Positions 36,591 through 45,994 of a stretch of 64,000 nucleotides of DNA are shown here, piece by piece. The notes under the pieces are model-generated. The model ran no database searches, was not told the DNA's origin, and saw nothing but the letters and a program-made list of their open reading frames with translations. The DNA comes from Comamonas fluminis (GTDB taxonomy: Bacteria; Pseudomonadota; Gammaproteobacteria; Burkholderiales; Burkholderiaceae_C): assembly GCF_019186805.1 (NCBI RefSeq), contig NZ_CP066783.1:3609501-3673500 (forward strand). Reading direction: 5' to 3'. The stretch's first letter is position 1; each line of letters starts with the position of its first letter. Position numbers and translations under genes: made by a program.

Positions 36591-37490
36591 TCAGCCCTCA
36601 AAGCCCGCAGACAATGCGGCTTTGAGGTGATCGACAAACGATGCAATACGCGACGACAGCGCCGTATTGCGGTAGTAAACCGCATGGATGGGCTGGCGCA
36701 CCTCCAGCGTCCGCTCAGGAAGAAGCTGCTGCAGCCGCCCCGCCTTGCGCTCGGTCTGAGTCATGAAATCGGACAGACAGACAATGCCAGCCCCTTGCAG
36801 CGCCAGCTCCAGCAAGGTTTCGCCGCTGCTGGCACGAATGGCTGGCTCAATATGCAGCAATTGCCCATCGCTCCCGGCCAGCGGCCAGTCGTTCAAGGAA
36901 TCTGGCTGCATGAACCCCAGCAGCGGGTGCTGCATCAGCTCCTCCACACTGCGCGGCGTGCCGTGCTCTGCCAGATAGGCCGGGCTGGCCAGCACGCGAA
37001 TGCTGCTGCTGGCAATGGGCGTGGCGTGCAGGCTGGAATCCTTGAGGCTGCCGATGCGAATCGCCACATCGGTGCGCCGCTCCAGCAGGTCAATGAATCC
37101 CTCGTTGCTCGTCAGCTCCAGCTGCACCTGCGGATAGCGGGCGCGGTAGCTGCTCACCAGCGGCACGATGACATGGCGCATGAACGGCGAGGCAGCATCC
37201 ACCCGCAGGCGCCCCTCAGGCTGGTTGCGGCGCAGCGTCATCAGCGCCTCGGTTTCTTGCACGGACTCCACGATCTGCCTGGCCCGCGTGAGAAATGTCG
37301 CGCCCTCCTCCGTCAGCTCCAGCCGCCGGGTACTGCGCCGCATGAGCGTGGTGCAGAGCTTGGCCTCCAGCCTGGCCAGTGTGCGGCTGGTGGCCGAAAT
37401 GGTCAGCCCCAGCTGCTCTGCCGCTGCCGTGATGGAGCCGCTGTCCACCACGGTGATAAAGGCCTGCATTTCATCGAGTGTGATCTTCAT
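36591..37490 (-). CDS. LysR family regulator next to dkgB
   Basis: A 299-residue LysR protein. The helix-turn-helix is SITAAAEQLGLTISATSRTL, and the effector domain follows (FMRHVIVPLVSSYRARYPQV, ERRTDVAIRIGSLKDSSL). It is divergent from dkgB; a LysR gene (yafC) also adjoins dkgB (yafB) in Escherichia coli, so the pairing is conserved. A perfect 8-7-8 dyad overlaps its own start codon, suggesting autoregulation. Confidence 0.9.
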   Translation of the reverse strand: MKITLDEMQAFITVVDSGSITAAAEQLGLTISATSRTLARLEAKLCTTLMRRSTRRLELTEEGATFLTRARQIVESVQETEALMTLRRNQPEGRLRVDAASPFMRHVIVPLVSSYRARYPQVQLELTSNEGFIDLLERRTDVAIRIGSLKDSSLHATPIASSSIRVLASPAYLAEHGTPRSVEELMQHPLLGFMQPDSLNDWPLAGSDGQLLHIEPAIRASSGETLLELALQGAGIVCLSDFMTQTERKAGRLQQLLPERTLEVRQPIHAVYYRNTALSSRIASFVDHLKAALSAGFEG

Positions 37491-37511
37491 ATTTGAATTT
37501 TTATCAAATAT
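37489..37511. promoter_or_regulatory. candidate LysR operator between lysR and dkgB
   Basis: ATATTTGA-ATTTTTA-TCAAATAT is a perfect inverted repeat with 8-bp arms and a 7-bp spacer. It overlaps the LysR start codon at 37488-37490. The geometry equals that of the element at 63921-63943. Confidence 0.6.
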
Positions 37512-37638
37512 TTTTTACCCATACATGTCTTTTTAGTTAATAAACAAAAGAACACACTGGCGCCCTTCTCAGCCCTGCAAAGGGTTGACCGCTATCGCAA
37601 CCGGGCAGCCACAAAGGCATGCCTCAAGGAGTTTTTGT

Positions 37639-38442
37639 ATGAACCATGTTCCAGCTTTCGGCGTGGGCACGTTTCGCCTGCAAGGCCAGGTCGTTGTGGA
37701 TTCCGTGCGCAATGCACTCGAAGTGGGCTACCGGGCTATCGATACCGCACAGATCTATGGCAATGAAGCCGAAGTGGGCCAAGCCATGCGCGAGGCCGCT
37801 GTTCCGCGCGAGCAGCTCTTCATCACCACCAAGATCTGGGTGGACAACTTTTCTCGCAGCCAGCTCATTCCCAGTCTGCAGGACAGCCTGCGCAAACTGG
37901 GCACCGAGCAGGTCGATCTGACGCTGATCCACTGGCCCGCGTTTCAGAAGGTCACGCTGGAAGAAGCCATGACAGCGCTGGCCGAAGCCAAGGCACAGGG
38001 CCTGACGCGCCTGATTGGCGTGTCCAACTTCAATATCGCGCTGACGCAGCAAGCCATGGCCGCAGTCGGGAAAAGCGAAATCGCCACCAACCAGATCGAG
38101 CTGAGCCCCTATCTGCAAAACCCCGAGCTGGTGGGCTTTCTGCAAAGCCAGGGCATTGATGTGACCTCCTACATGACGCTGGCCTACGGCAAGGTGCTGA
38201 GTGACCCCGTCATCGCGCAGATTGCACAACAGCACCAGGCAACGCCTGCACAAGTGACGCTGGCCTGGGCCTTGCAGCGCGGCTTTGCGGTCATTCCGTC
38301 CTCCACCCAGCGCGAGCACCTGGCCAGCAATCTGCTGGCGCAAAACCTGCGTCTTACCGACAGCGATATGGCGCAGATAGCTGGGCTGGAGCGCAATGGC
38401 CGCGAGGTCAGCCCCGAAGGACTTGCCCCGCTGTGGGACTGA
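37639..38442 (+). CDS. dkgB: aldo/keto reductase, 2,5-diketo-D-gluconate reductase B-like
   Basis: NADPH-dependent cytoplasmic reductase of 267 residues. Catalytic residues are visible in [15 protein letters not shown] (Asp and Tyr), FITTKIWVD (Lys) and [10 protein letters not shown] (His). Cofactor segments GVSNFNIAL and [17 protein letters not shown] complete the AKR pattern. DkgB-type enzymes reduce 2,5-diketogluconate and small aldehydes such as methylglyoxal. AAGGAG lies nine bases before the ATG. An MFS gene follows after 29 bases in the same direction. Confidence 0.9.
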   Translation: MNHVPAFGVGTFRLQGQVVVDSVRNALEVGYRAIDTAQIYGNEAEVGQAMREAAVPREQLFITTKIWVDNFSRSQLIPSLQDSLRKLGTEQVDLTLIHWPAFQKVTLEEAMTALAEAKAQGLTRLIGVSNFNIALTQQAMAAVGKSEIATNQIELSPYLQNPELVGFLQSQGIDVTSYMTLAYGKVLSDPVIAQIAQQHQATPAQVTLAWALQRGFAVIPSSTQREHLASNLLAQNLRLTDSDMAQIAGLERNGREVSPEGLAPLWD

Positions 38443-38471
38443 GCCAGCACACCGCAAACGAATCACGATTT

Positions 38472-39644
38472 ATGCAAAAAGTTCTGAACCCACGCTGGCC
38501 CCTGCTGGCTCTAGCCGTGGGAGCCTTTGGCATCGGCATGACCGAATTCACCCCCATGGGCCTGCTGCCCGTCATTGCCGAGGGCGTGGGTGCCAGCATC
38601 CCCGAAGCAGGCATGCTGATTACCGCCTATGCGCTGGGCGTCATGCTCGGGGCACCCATCATGACGCTGGCTCTGGGCCGCATTCGCGTCAAAACCGCCT
38701 TGATCGCGCTGATGGGCATTTTTGTCATCGGCAATATGCTGGCGGCGGCGGCGCCCGGCTACACCACCCTGCTGCTGGCACGGCTGGTCACCAGCTTGAA
38801 CCATGGCGCCTTCTTTGGTCTGGGCTCTGTGCTTGCCGCCAGTCTGGTGCCCAAGGACAAGCAAGCCAGCGCGGTCGCAGCCATGTTTCTGGGCCTGACC
38901 ATTGCCAATATCGGCGGTGTACCTGCCGCCACCTGGGTAGGCCAGCAAATTGGCTGGCGCATGGCGTTTGTGCTGACGGCGGCTCTGGGCGTGCTTGCCA
39001 TGGTGGCCCTGGCCATCACACTGCCACGCGGCGAGGTGGGCAAGATGCCCGACGTCCGCCGCGAGTTGCGCGTGCTGACGCGGCCCCGGGTGCTGTTGGC
39101 CCTGGGCACAACCGTGATGGGCGCGGGCGGCATGTTCACCCTCTATACCTATGTGGCACCGGTGCTGCAAAGCCTGACGGCGGCAACTCCCGGCTTTGTC
39201 ACGCTGGCGCTGGTCATCATCGGGCTGGGTTTCACCATCGGCAACTGGCTGGGTGGGCGGCTGGCCGACTGGTCGGTGGATGGCAGCACCAAGCTGTTCC
39301 TGGCGGCCTTGGCGCTGATCATGCTGGCACTGCCCTTTGTTTTGCCCTCAAAGGTTGGCGCTTTGCTGGGCCTGCTGGTCTGGGGCATTGCCACCTTTGC
39401 CATTGTGCCGCCGGTGCAGATCCGGGTCATGCAGGCGGCGGCGGAAGCGCCCGGGCTTGCCGCCTCGGTCAACATCGGCGCCTTCAATCTGGGCAATGCA
39501 CTGGGCGCGGCCGCCGGAGGGGCCGTGATTGCGGCGGGCTGGGGTTATGCCTCGGTGAGCTGGGCCGGTGCCGCCCTGGCAGTGGCGGGTTTGAGCCTGG
39601 TCATTGGCGGCGCACGCAGCGCCCGCAAACTCGCCGCCGCTTAA
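38472..39644 (+). CDS. MFS transporter, arabinose-efflux/AraJ-like
   Basis: A 390-residue carrier with twelve hydrophobic segments. The first-helix motif GAFGIGMTEFTPMGLLPVIA and ARLVTSLNHGAFFGLGSVLA are hallmarks of the AraJ/YdhP/PbuE branch of drug:H+ antiporter MFS proteins. Members export sugars, purines or drugs; the substrate here is unknown. It starts 29 bases behind dkgB and is probably in its operon. The HIT gene follows after 61 bases. Confidence 0.88.
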   Translation: MQKVLNPRWPLLALAVGAFGIGMTEFTPMGLLPVIAEGVGASIPEAGMLITAYALGVMLGAPIMTLALGRIRVKTALIALMGIFVIGNMLAAAAPGYTTLLLARLVTSLNHGAFFGLGSVLAASLVPKDKQASAVAAMFLGLTIANIGGVPAATWVGQQIGWRMAFVLTAALGVLAMVALAITLPRGEVGKMPDVRRELRVLTRPRVLLALGTTVMGAGGMFTLYTYVAPVLQSLTAATPGFVTLALVIIGLGFTIGNWLGGRLADWSVDGSTKLFLAALALIMLALPFVLPSKVGALLGLLVWGIATFAIVPPVQIRVMQAAAEAPGLAASVNIGAFNLGNALGAAAGGAVIAAGWGYASVSWAGAALAVAGLSLVIGGARSARKLAAA

Positions 39645-39705
39645 GCAAGGCACCGGACACTTGCAGACTAAGATGCAACGCTTGAATAACGAAAAGGAGA
39701 GCGTC

Positions 39706-40146
39706 ATGCCCATGTTTGTAGACCACTCGCCTGCTGGCGAGTGCATTTTCTGCAAGCTCGTCAAAGGGGAGATTCCATCGGCCAAGGTCTATGAGGACGA
39801 TCTGACCATCGCCTTCATGGACATCGGCCAAGCCACACGCGGCCATGTGCTGGTGGCCAGCAAGCGCCATGCCGTCAATCTGCTGGAGCTGACCACCGAA
39901 GAAGCTGGTGCCGTGATGCAGACGGCCCAGCGTGTGGCCGATGCCGTGAACAAGGCCTTCGATCCCGATGGCATCAATATCTTCCAGGCCAATGGCGCAC
40001 CAGCTGGGCAGACGGTTTTCCACTTCCACCTACATGTGCTGCCGCGCTTCGAGGGCGATGGCCTGTCGGTGGTCTGGCAGCGCGAGGAGCCCGGTTTTGC
40101 CGTGCTGGGTGAGCTAGCCGAAAAAATTAAGGCGCAGCTTTCGTAA
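39706..40146 (+). CDS. HIT family nucleotide hydrolase/transferase
   Basis: A 146-residue HIT protein (HinT/Fhit-like). The histidine triad is in QTVFHFHLHVLPRF. The N-terminal CIFCKLVKGEIPSAKVYEDD has the paired cysteines seen in HinT proteins. Family members hydrolyse purine nucleoside phosphoramidates or dinucleoside polyphosphates. AAGGAGA precedes the ATG at 39706; an upstream in-frame ATG at 39673 is less likely. Confidence 0.93.
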   Translation: MPMFVDHSPAGECIFCKLVKGEIPSAKVYEDDLTIAFMDIGQATRGHVLVASKRHAVNLLELTTEEAGAVMQTAQRVADAVNKAFDPDGINIFQANGAPAGQTVFHFHLHVLPRFEGDGLSVVWQREEPGFAVLGELAEKIKAQLS

Positions 40147-40160
40147 GCTCTGCCGCTCTT

Positions 40161-40251
40161 AATAAAAGAGCTGTTAGCGCATGAATTATTTGGGTTTCAG
40201 CACGAAAAATGGCTGAAATCTATTCATATCAAGCGCTAGCAGCTCTTGTTT

Positions 40252-40252
<1 letters not shown>
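40161..40252. repeat. AGCGC-type intergenic hairpin between HIT and adenine deaminase genes
   Basis: AAAAGAGCTGTTAGCGC on the left is complementary, with few mismatches, to GCGCTAGCAGCTCTTGTTTTT on the right, around a loop of about 55 bases. It lies between convergent genes and may serve as a terminator in both directions. Confidence 0.65.
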
Positions 40253-41450
<1,198 letters not shown>

Positions 41451-41454
41451 GCAA

Positions 41455-42441
41455 TCAACAAACGCCGAAAGTGATGGCCTGAGCCTTCAGGAAACGGCGG
41501 TAGGCAGACGACATACGGTCCGCAGCCGAGTGCATTTCTGCACGCGGGTCCAGTGGCAAAGCCTTGGGCAGTTGCGACTCCAGCACGGGCTGGTCCTGCA
41601 CAAAGATGGTGTGCTGGAAGTTCTGCAGCTGCTCATCTGTCGATTCAAAGTCTGCCACGGCCAGACGGAACCAGACACGGCTGGTCTCTGGCGTGATGGG
41701 GCTGATGAACAGGCCAATCTGCTCACGCCAGCCTTGCTTGGAAGTGCCTTCTTCGGGAATCTTGGTCAGCACCGCTGTGTAAGGCGCGGTCACTTCATAG
41801 GTGTACTCCACTTCGGCGGCCTGGGTGGAGTGCAGATTGGACTGGGGCTGCACGGCCTTGCAGCCGGTGGCGATGATGCCTGTTTCGGTCTTGTCCACCT
41901 GGTAGGTAGCAATCGCCGTGGCGTCGCGGCTGCCCAGCCAGCCTTCGTGCACAAAGCCGAAGTGCGACATGTCCAGGAAGTTTTCGATGATGCGCGGCGC
42001 ACTGGCAGCGACATCGTAGGGGCCGCAGTTGACCTTGCGCAGATAGGTGTCGGCTTCGGCAGCGAATGCGGGCAACTGGCTGTCGGATGGATCCAGGCGC
42101 ACCCAGACCAGGCCATAGGCTTCCGCCACTTCAAAGGACTTCACGCACTGCGAAGGTGGCGGCACAAAGTCAGGCACTGCAGGCACCTTGACGCACTGGC
42201 CGCCGCTGGTGAACTGCCAGCCGTGGTAGGGGCATTCCAGGTTGTTGTTCTCGACATGGCCCATGGACAGGCGCGCACCGCGGTGGGGGCAGCGGTCGTT
42301 GAAGGCCTGCACCAGGCCTTCGGCATTGCGCCACAGCACCAGGGGTTGCTCCAGCAGTTGTACGGGCAGCGGTGCAGTGACCACTTCCTGGGATTGGGCG
42401 ACGGGATGCCAGAGGCTACGTTCAGTCATGGGGATACTCAT
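41455..42441 (-). CDS. Rieske non-haem iron oxygenase, alpha subunit
   Basis: A 328-residue protein with an N-terminal Rieske [2Fe-2S] domain (CPHRGARL and CPYHGWQF, about residues 51-75) and a C-terminal catalytic domain. The mononuclear iron site begins ENFLDMSHFGFVHEG (Asn-Asp-His-His pattern). The first 120 residues resemble caffeine N-demethylases (NdmA/NdmB); a Rieske system HpxDE oxidises hypoxanthine in Klebsiella. No reductase gene is adjacent. It lies between purine-binding lipoproteins and adenine deaminase, so a purine or methylpurine substrate is plausible but unproven. A vanillate-demethylase-type role is the main alternative. Confidence 0.85.
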   Translation of the reverse strand: MSIPMTERSLWHPVAQSQEVVTAPLPVQLLEQPLVLWRNAEGLVQAFNDRCPHRGARLSMGHVENNNLECPYHGWQFTSGGQCVKVPAVPDFVPPPSQCVKSFEVAEAYGLVWVRLDPSDSQLPAFAAEADTYLRKVNCGPYDVAASAPRIIENFLDMSHFGFVHEGWLGSRDATAIATYQVDKTETGIIATGCKAVQPQSNLHSTQAAEVEYTYEVTAPYTAVLTKIPEEGTSKQGWREQIGLFISPITPETSRVWFRLAVADFESTDEQLQNFQHTIFVQDQPVLESQLPKALPLDPRAEMHSAADRMSSAYRRFLKAQAITFGVC

Positions 42442-42454
42442 TGATCTTCAGAAA

Positions 42455-42482
42455 ACGAAAAGGCCGCTCTGCGGCGGCCTTT
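42455..42482 (-). terminator. internal terminator behind second BMP gene
   Basis: On the minus strand AAAGGCCGC-CGCAGA-GCGGCCTTTTCGTTTTC forms a stem with a T-rich tail, just behind the BMP stop and 14 bases before the Rieske start. It would limit read-through into the two downstream enzyme genes. Confidence 0.8.
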
Positions 42483-42501
42483 GCAGAGGGGTACGGAGAC
42501 G

Positions 42502-43659
42502 TTACTTAGACTCGCCGCCCGGAACCTTGCCTTCCACGCCCTTGACGTAGAAGTTCACACCCTTGAGGAAGGCGTCGTCAGCAACCTTGTCAGCAGCGAC
42601 CAGTTCCTTGCCGTCCTGGCCCAGGATAGGACCCTTCCAGATGGAGAATGTACCGTCCTTCAGGCCCTTCTTCACTTCCTCAACCTTTGCCTTGACTTCG
42701 GCGGGCACGTCATCAGCCATGGAGACGATGTTGATCGCGTCTTCCTTCACACCCCACCAGGATTGCTGGCTCTTCCAGGTGCCATCGATCACGGCCTTGG
42801 CGGTCTGGATGTAGTACTTGGTGGGGTCGAAGATGGCAGAGGCCAGGTGAGCCTTGGGGCCGTAGGCGGTCATGTCCGAATCCCAGCCGAAGGCGCGCTT
42901 GCCCTTTTCTTCGGCCGTCTTGAGCACAGCGGGAGAGTCGGTGTTCTGGAACAGAATGTCAGCGCCGCCATTGATCAGGCTGGTGGCCGCTTCGGTTTCC
43001 TTGGGAGGGGCAAACCATTCGTTGACCCACACCACCTTGGTGGTGATCTTGGGGTTCATGGACTGAGCGCCCAGCGTGAAGCTGTTGATGTTGCGCAGCA
43101 CTTCGGGAATTGGCACGGAGCCGACGATGCCCAGCGTGTTGGACTTGGTCATGGCGCCTGCAATCACGCCCGCCAGGTAAGCCGCTTCATAAGTGCGGAA
43201 GTCGTAGGTGCTGGCGTTGGCCGCAGTCTTGTAGCCAGTGGCGTGTTCCCACTTCACATCGGGAAAATCGGGAGCCAGCTTCTGGATGACATCCATATAG
43301 CCAAAGGTGGTGCCGAAGATCAGCTTGTTGCCCTGGCTGGCCATGTCACGCAGCACGCGCTCGGCGTCTGCACCTTCGGGCACGCTTTCCACATACATGG
43401 TCTTGATCTTGTCACCCAGTTCCTTTTCCAGCGCCTTGCGGGCCTGATCGTGGGCAAAGGAGTAACCACCATCACCCACAGGGCCAACGTAGGCGAAGGC
43501 AATCTTCAATGGCTCGGCGGCGGCCGCTGCGGGGGCGGCAGCAGGTGCGGCAGCTGGGGCGGGTGTCTCGTCCTTCTTGCCGCAGCCAACCAGCGCAGCG
43601 CCAGCCACGGCTGTCAGCGCAGCAACCTTGATCAGCGAACGCTTGTTCAAATCAGTCAT
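42502..43659 (-). CDS. BMP family purine/nucleoside-binding lipoprotein (copy 1 of tandem pair)
   Basis: A 385-residue substrate-binding lipoprotein of the Bmp/Med family. The lipobox ALVGC puts the lipidated Cys at position 26, followed by a Pro/Ala-rich linker. The body shows IAFAYVGPVGDGGYSFAHDQ, GNKLIFGTTFGYMDVIQKLA, VPIPEVLRNINSFTLGAQSM and WKSQQSWWGVKEDAINIVSM. AAGGA precedes the ATG. It is highly similar to the next gene upstream, indicating a tandem duplication. It should deliver purines or nucleosides to the ABC permeases at 45-47 kb. Confidence 0.93.
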   Translation of the reverse strand: MTDLNKRSLIKVAALTAVAGAALVGCGKKDETPAPAAAPAAAPAAAAAEPLKIAFAYVGPVGDGGYSFAHDQARKALEKELGDKIKTMYVESVPEGADAERVLRDMASQGNKLIFGTTFGYMDVIQKLAPDFPDVKWEHATGYKTAANASTYDFRTYEAAYLAGVIAGAMTKSNTLGIVGSVPIPEVLRNINSFTLGAQSMNPKITTKVVWVNEWFAPPKETEAATSLINGGADILFQNTDSPAVLKTAEEKGKRAFGWDSDMTAYGPKAHLASAIFDPTKYYIQTAKAVIDGTWKSQQSWWGVKEDAINIVSMADDVPAEVKAKVEEVKKGLKDGTFSIWKGPILGQDGKELVAADKVADDAFLKGVNFYVKGVEGKVPGGESK

Positions 43660-43814
43660 CGTTTTTCCTTGGTGAAAGATGGATCTATGGGTGAAGTCGT
43701 GTCTGGCGTGGCGCTGCTGCTTCAAGCCGTCCCTCGCCTTCAGGGAATATATGCATAAACCGGGCCAGTTGGCATGGCGTATCGACTAAACGACAGATGG
43801 CCATGCAACGCCCA

Positions 43815-43859
43815 GCAAAAAGGCCCCGCAGGGCCTTGAATGAGCGCTTTGCAGCGCTC
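43815..43859 (-). terminator. hairpins between tandem BMP genes
   Basis: On the minus strand, GAGCGC-TGCAAA-GCGCTC is followed by AAGGCCC-TGC-GGGGCCTTTTT. The second stem has a T-tract, giving a likely partial terminator behind the first BMP gene of the operon. Confidence 0.75.
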
Positions 43860-43867
43860 GGCAATGA

Positions 43868-45016
43868 TTACTTGGCGCCAGGGACGGTGCCCTCAATGCC
43901 GTTCACATAGAAGTTGATGCCGCGCAGGAAGGCATCGTCACCCACCTTGCCGGTTTCCAGCACTTCCTTGCCAGCGTTGTCCTTGATAGGACCTGTCCAG
44001 ACGGCGAAAGAGCCATCCTTCAGACCTGCACGGGCCTTTTCGACCTTGTCCTTGATTTCCTGAGGCACGTCGTCAGCGATCTTCTTGAGGTCGATCGCGC
44101 CTTCCTTCACGCCCCACCAGAAGTTGCCGGTCTGCCACTTGCCGTCCAGAGTGTCCTGCACCACCTTGGTGTAGTAGGGAGCCCAGTCGATCACCTCAGA
44201 GCCCAGGTGGGCCTTGGGTGCGAAGGCGCTCATGTCGCCATCCTTGCCGAAGGCACGGGCGCCGCGCTCTTCAGCGGTCTTGAGCACGGCAGGCGAGTTG
44301 GTGTTCTGGTACATCACGTCCACACCGCCATTGATCAGGCTGGTAGCGGCTTCGGATTCCTTGGGAGGCGCAAACCACTCGTTGACCCAGACCACCTTGG
44401 CCTTGATCGAGGGGTCAATGCTCTGCGCGCCCAGCACAAAGCTGTTGATGTTACGCACCACTTCGGGGATTGGCACCGAAGCGACCACGCCCACGGTCTT
44501 GGTCTTGGTCATGGCGCCCGCCACGATACCGGCCAGGTAAGCACCTTCAAAGGTCTTGGTGTCGTACACGGCAGCGTTGTCAGCGGTCTTGTAGCCGGTA
44601 GCGTGCTCGAACTTCACATCCTTGGCATCAGCCGCCACCTTCTGCACAAAGTCCTGATAGCCAAAGCTGGTGGCAAACACCAGCTTGTTGCCCTGGCCGA
44701 TCATGTCGCGCATCACGCGCTCGGCATCAGCGGACTCAGGCACGCTCTCCACCATGGAGGTTTCGATCTTGTCGCCAAACTTTTCCTGGATGGCCTTGCG
44801 ACCCAGCTCATGCTGATAAGTCCAGCCGCCGTCGCCAATGGGGCTCACATACATGAAGCCGATCTTGAGCTTGTCAGCGGCAGGGGCGGCGGCAGCAGGC
44901 GCCGCTGCGGGCGCTGCTGGTGTCTCGTCCTTTTTGCCACAGGCAGTCAGCACAGCCACGGAAACAGCCGACAGGCCAATCATCTTGAGGAGAGCGCGCT
45001 TACGCAGGGTCGTCAT
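43868..45016 (-). CDS. BMP family purine/nucleoside-binding lipoprotein (copy 2 of tandem pair)
   Basis: A 382-residue lipoprotein paralogous to the following gene. The lipobox VLTAC puts Cys at position 26, and an Ala/Pro linker follows. Family segments are IGFMYVSPIGDGGWTYQHEL, GNKLVFATSFGYQDFVQKVA, VPIPEVVRNINSFVLGAQSI and WQTGNFWWGVKEGAIDLKKI. The ATG at 45016 gives a short basic n-region. It directly follows the two permease genes, so it is probably the original partner of the transporter. Confidence 0.93.
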   Translation of the reverse strand: MTTLRKRALLKMIGLSAVSVAVLTACGKKDETPAAPAAAPAAAAPAADKLKIGFMYVSPIGDGGWTYQHELGRKAIQEKFGDKIETSMVESVPESADAERVMRDMIGQGNKLVFATSFGYQDFVQKVAADAKDVKFEHATGYKTADNAAVYDTKTFEGAYLAGIVAGAMTKTKTVGVVASVPIPEVVRNINSFVLGAQSIDPSIKAKVVWVNEWFAPPKESEAATSLINGGVDVMYQNTNSPAVLKTAEERGARAFGKDGDMSAFAPKAHLGSEVIDWAPYYTKVVQDTLDGKWQTGNFWWGVKEGAIDLKKIADDVPQEIKDKVEKARAGLKDGSFAVWTGPIKDNAGKEVLETGKVGDDAFLRGINFYVNGIEGTVPGAK

Positions 45017-45071
45017 TGGGGAAGTCCTCTCTAAGTCAGAAATCAAAACCGGATTGCACCATAACGGCGCA

Positions 45072-45992
45072 TCAAGAGCCAGGGTAAAAAGGTTTACCCA
45101 GCGAGGCTGGCATGTTCACGCGAATCCAGGTGGGATTGCGTGATATGAGCACCAGCACCACGATGGTGGCCAGATACGGCAGCATGGACAGCACCTGGCT
45201 GGGCACCTGCACACCAATGGCCTGCAGGTGAAACTGCAGCATGGTCACGCCGCCAAACAAGTAAGCCCCGAGGAGCACGCGGGCCGGACGCCAGGTGGCA
45301 AAGGTCGTCAGCGCCAGCGCAATCCAGCCACGGCCAGACACCATGTTCTCCACCCACAGCGGTGTATAGACCACCGAGATGAAAGCACCCGCCAGGCCAC
45401 ACATGGCACCGCCAAACATCACGGCCAGCAGACGAATGCGGCGCACGGGGTAGCCCAGCGCATGGGCCGACGAAGGTGATTCACCTACGGCACGCAGGAC
45501 CAGGCCCGCGCGCGTGCGGTACAGAAACCAGACCATCACGGCGGCCAGCACGATGGCGCCATACACCAGCGGATGCAGCGTAAACAGCGCCTGCCCCACC
45601 ACAGGCAGATCAGACAAGCCGGGAATGGCGAACTTGGGCAGCTCTGGCAGCTTGGCCTGCACATAACCCAGGCCCACAAAGGCAGAAAAACCTGCGCCGA
45701 ACAAAGACAGGGCCAGACCCGTGGCGTACTGATTGGTGTTGAGCCAGATCACCAGCACACCAAAGATGGCAGCCAGCAGGGCACCGGCGAGCATGCCTGC
45801 GCCAAAACCCGCCCAGGTGCTACCTGTGTGCACCGTCGCGGCAAAGCCCGCAATGGCCGCGCAGAGCATCATGCCCTCGGCGCCCAGATTGACGATGCCG
45901 GACTTTTCATTGATCAGCAGGCCCAGCGCAGCCAGCGCCAGCACGGTGCCAGCACTTAGCGTAGAGCCCAGAAGCAGTGCATAGGATTCCAT
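45072..45992 (-). CDS. ABC transporter permease for purines/nucleosides (NupQ-like)
   Basis: A 306-residue inner-membrane permease of the BPD_transp_2 family, with about eight to nine helices. Typical segments are LGLLINEKSGIVNLGAEGMM near the N-terminus and RAVGESPSSAHALGYPVRRI, the cytoplasmic coupling loop. The start codon lies two bases behind the stop of the partner permease gene. Together they form the heterodimeric channel of a BMP-dependent nucleoside/purine importer. Confidence 0.92.
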   Translation of the reverse strand: MESYALLLGSTLSAGTVLALAALGLLINEKSGIVNLGAEGMMLCAAIAGFAATVHTGSTWAGFGAGMLAGALLAAIFGVLVIWLNTNQYATGLALSLFGAGFSAFVGLGYVQAKLPELPKFAIPGLSDLPVVGQALFTLHPLVYGAIVLAAVMVWFLYRTRAGLVLRAVGESPSSAHALGYPVRRIRLLAVMFGGAMCGLAGAFISVVYTPLWVENMVSGRGWIALALTTFATWRPARVLLGAYLFGGVTMLQFHLQAIGVQVPSQVLSMLPYLATIVVLVLISRNPTWIRVNMPASLGKPFYPGS

Positions 45993-45994
45993 AT

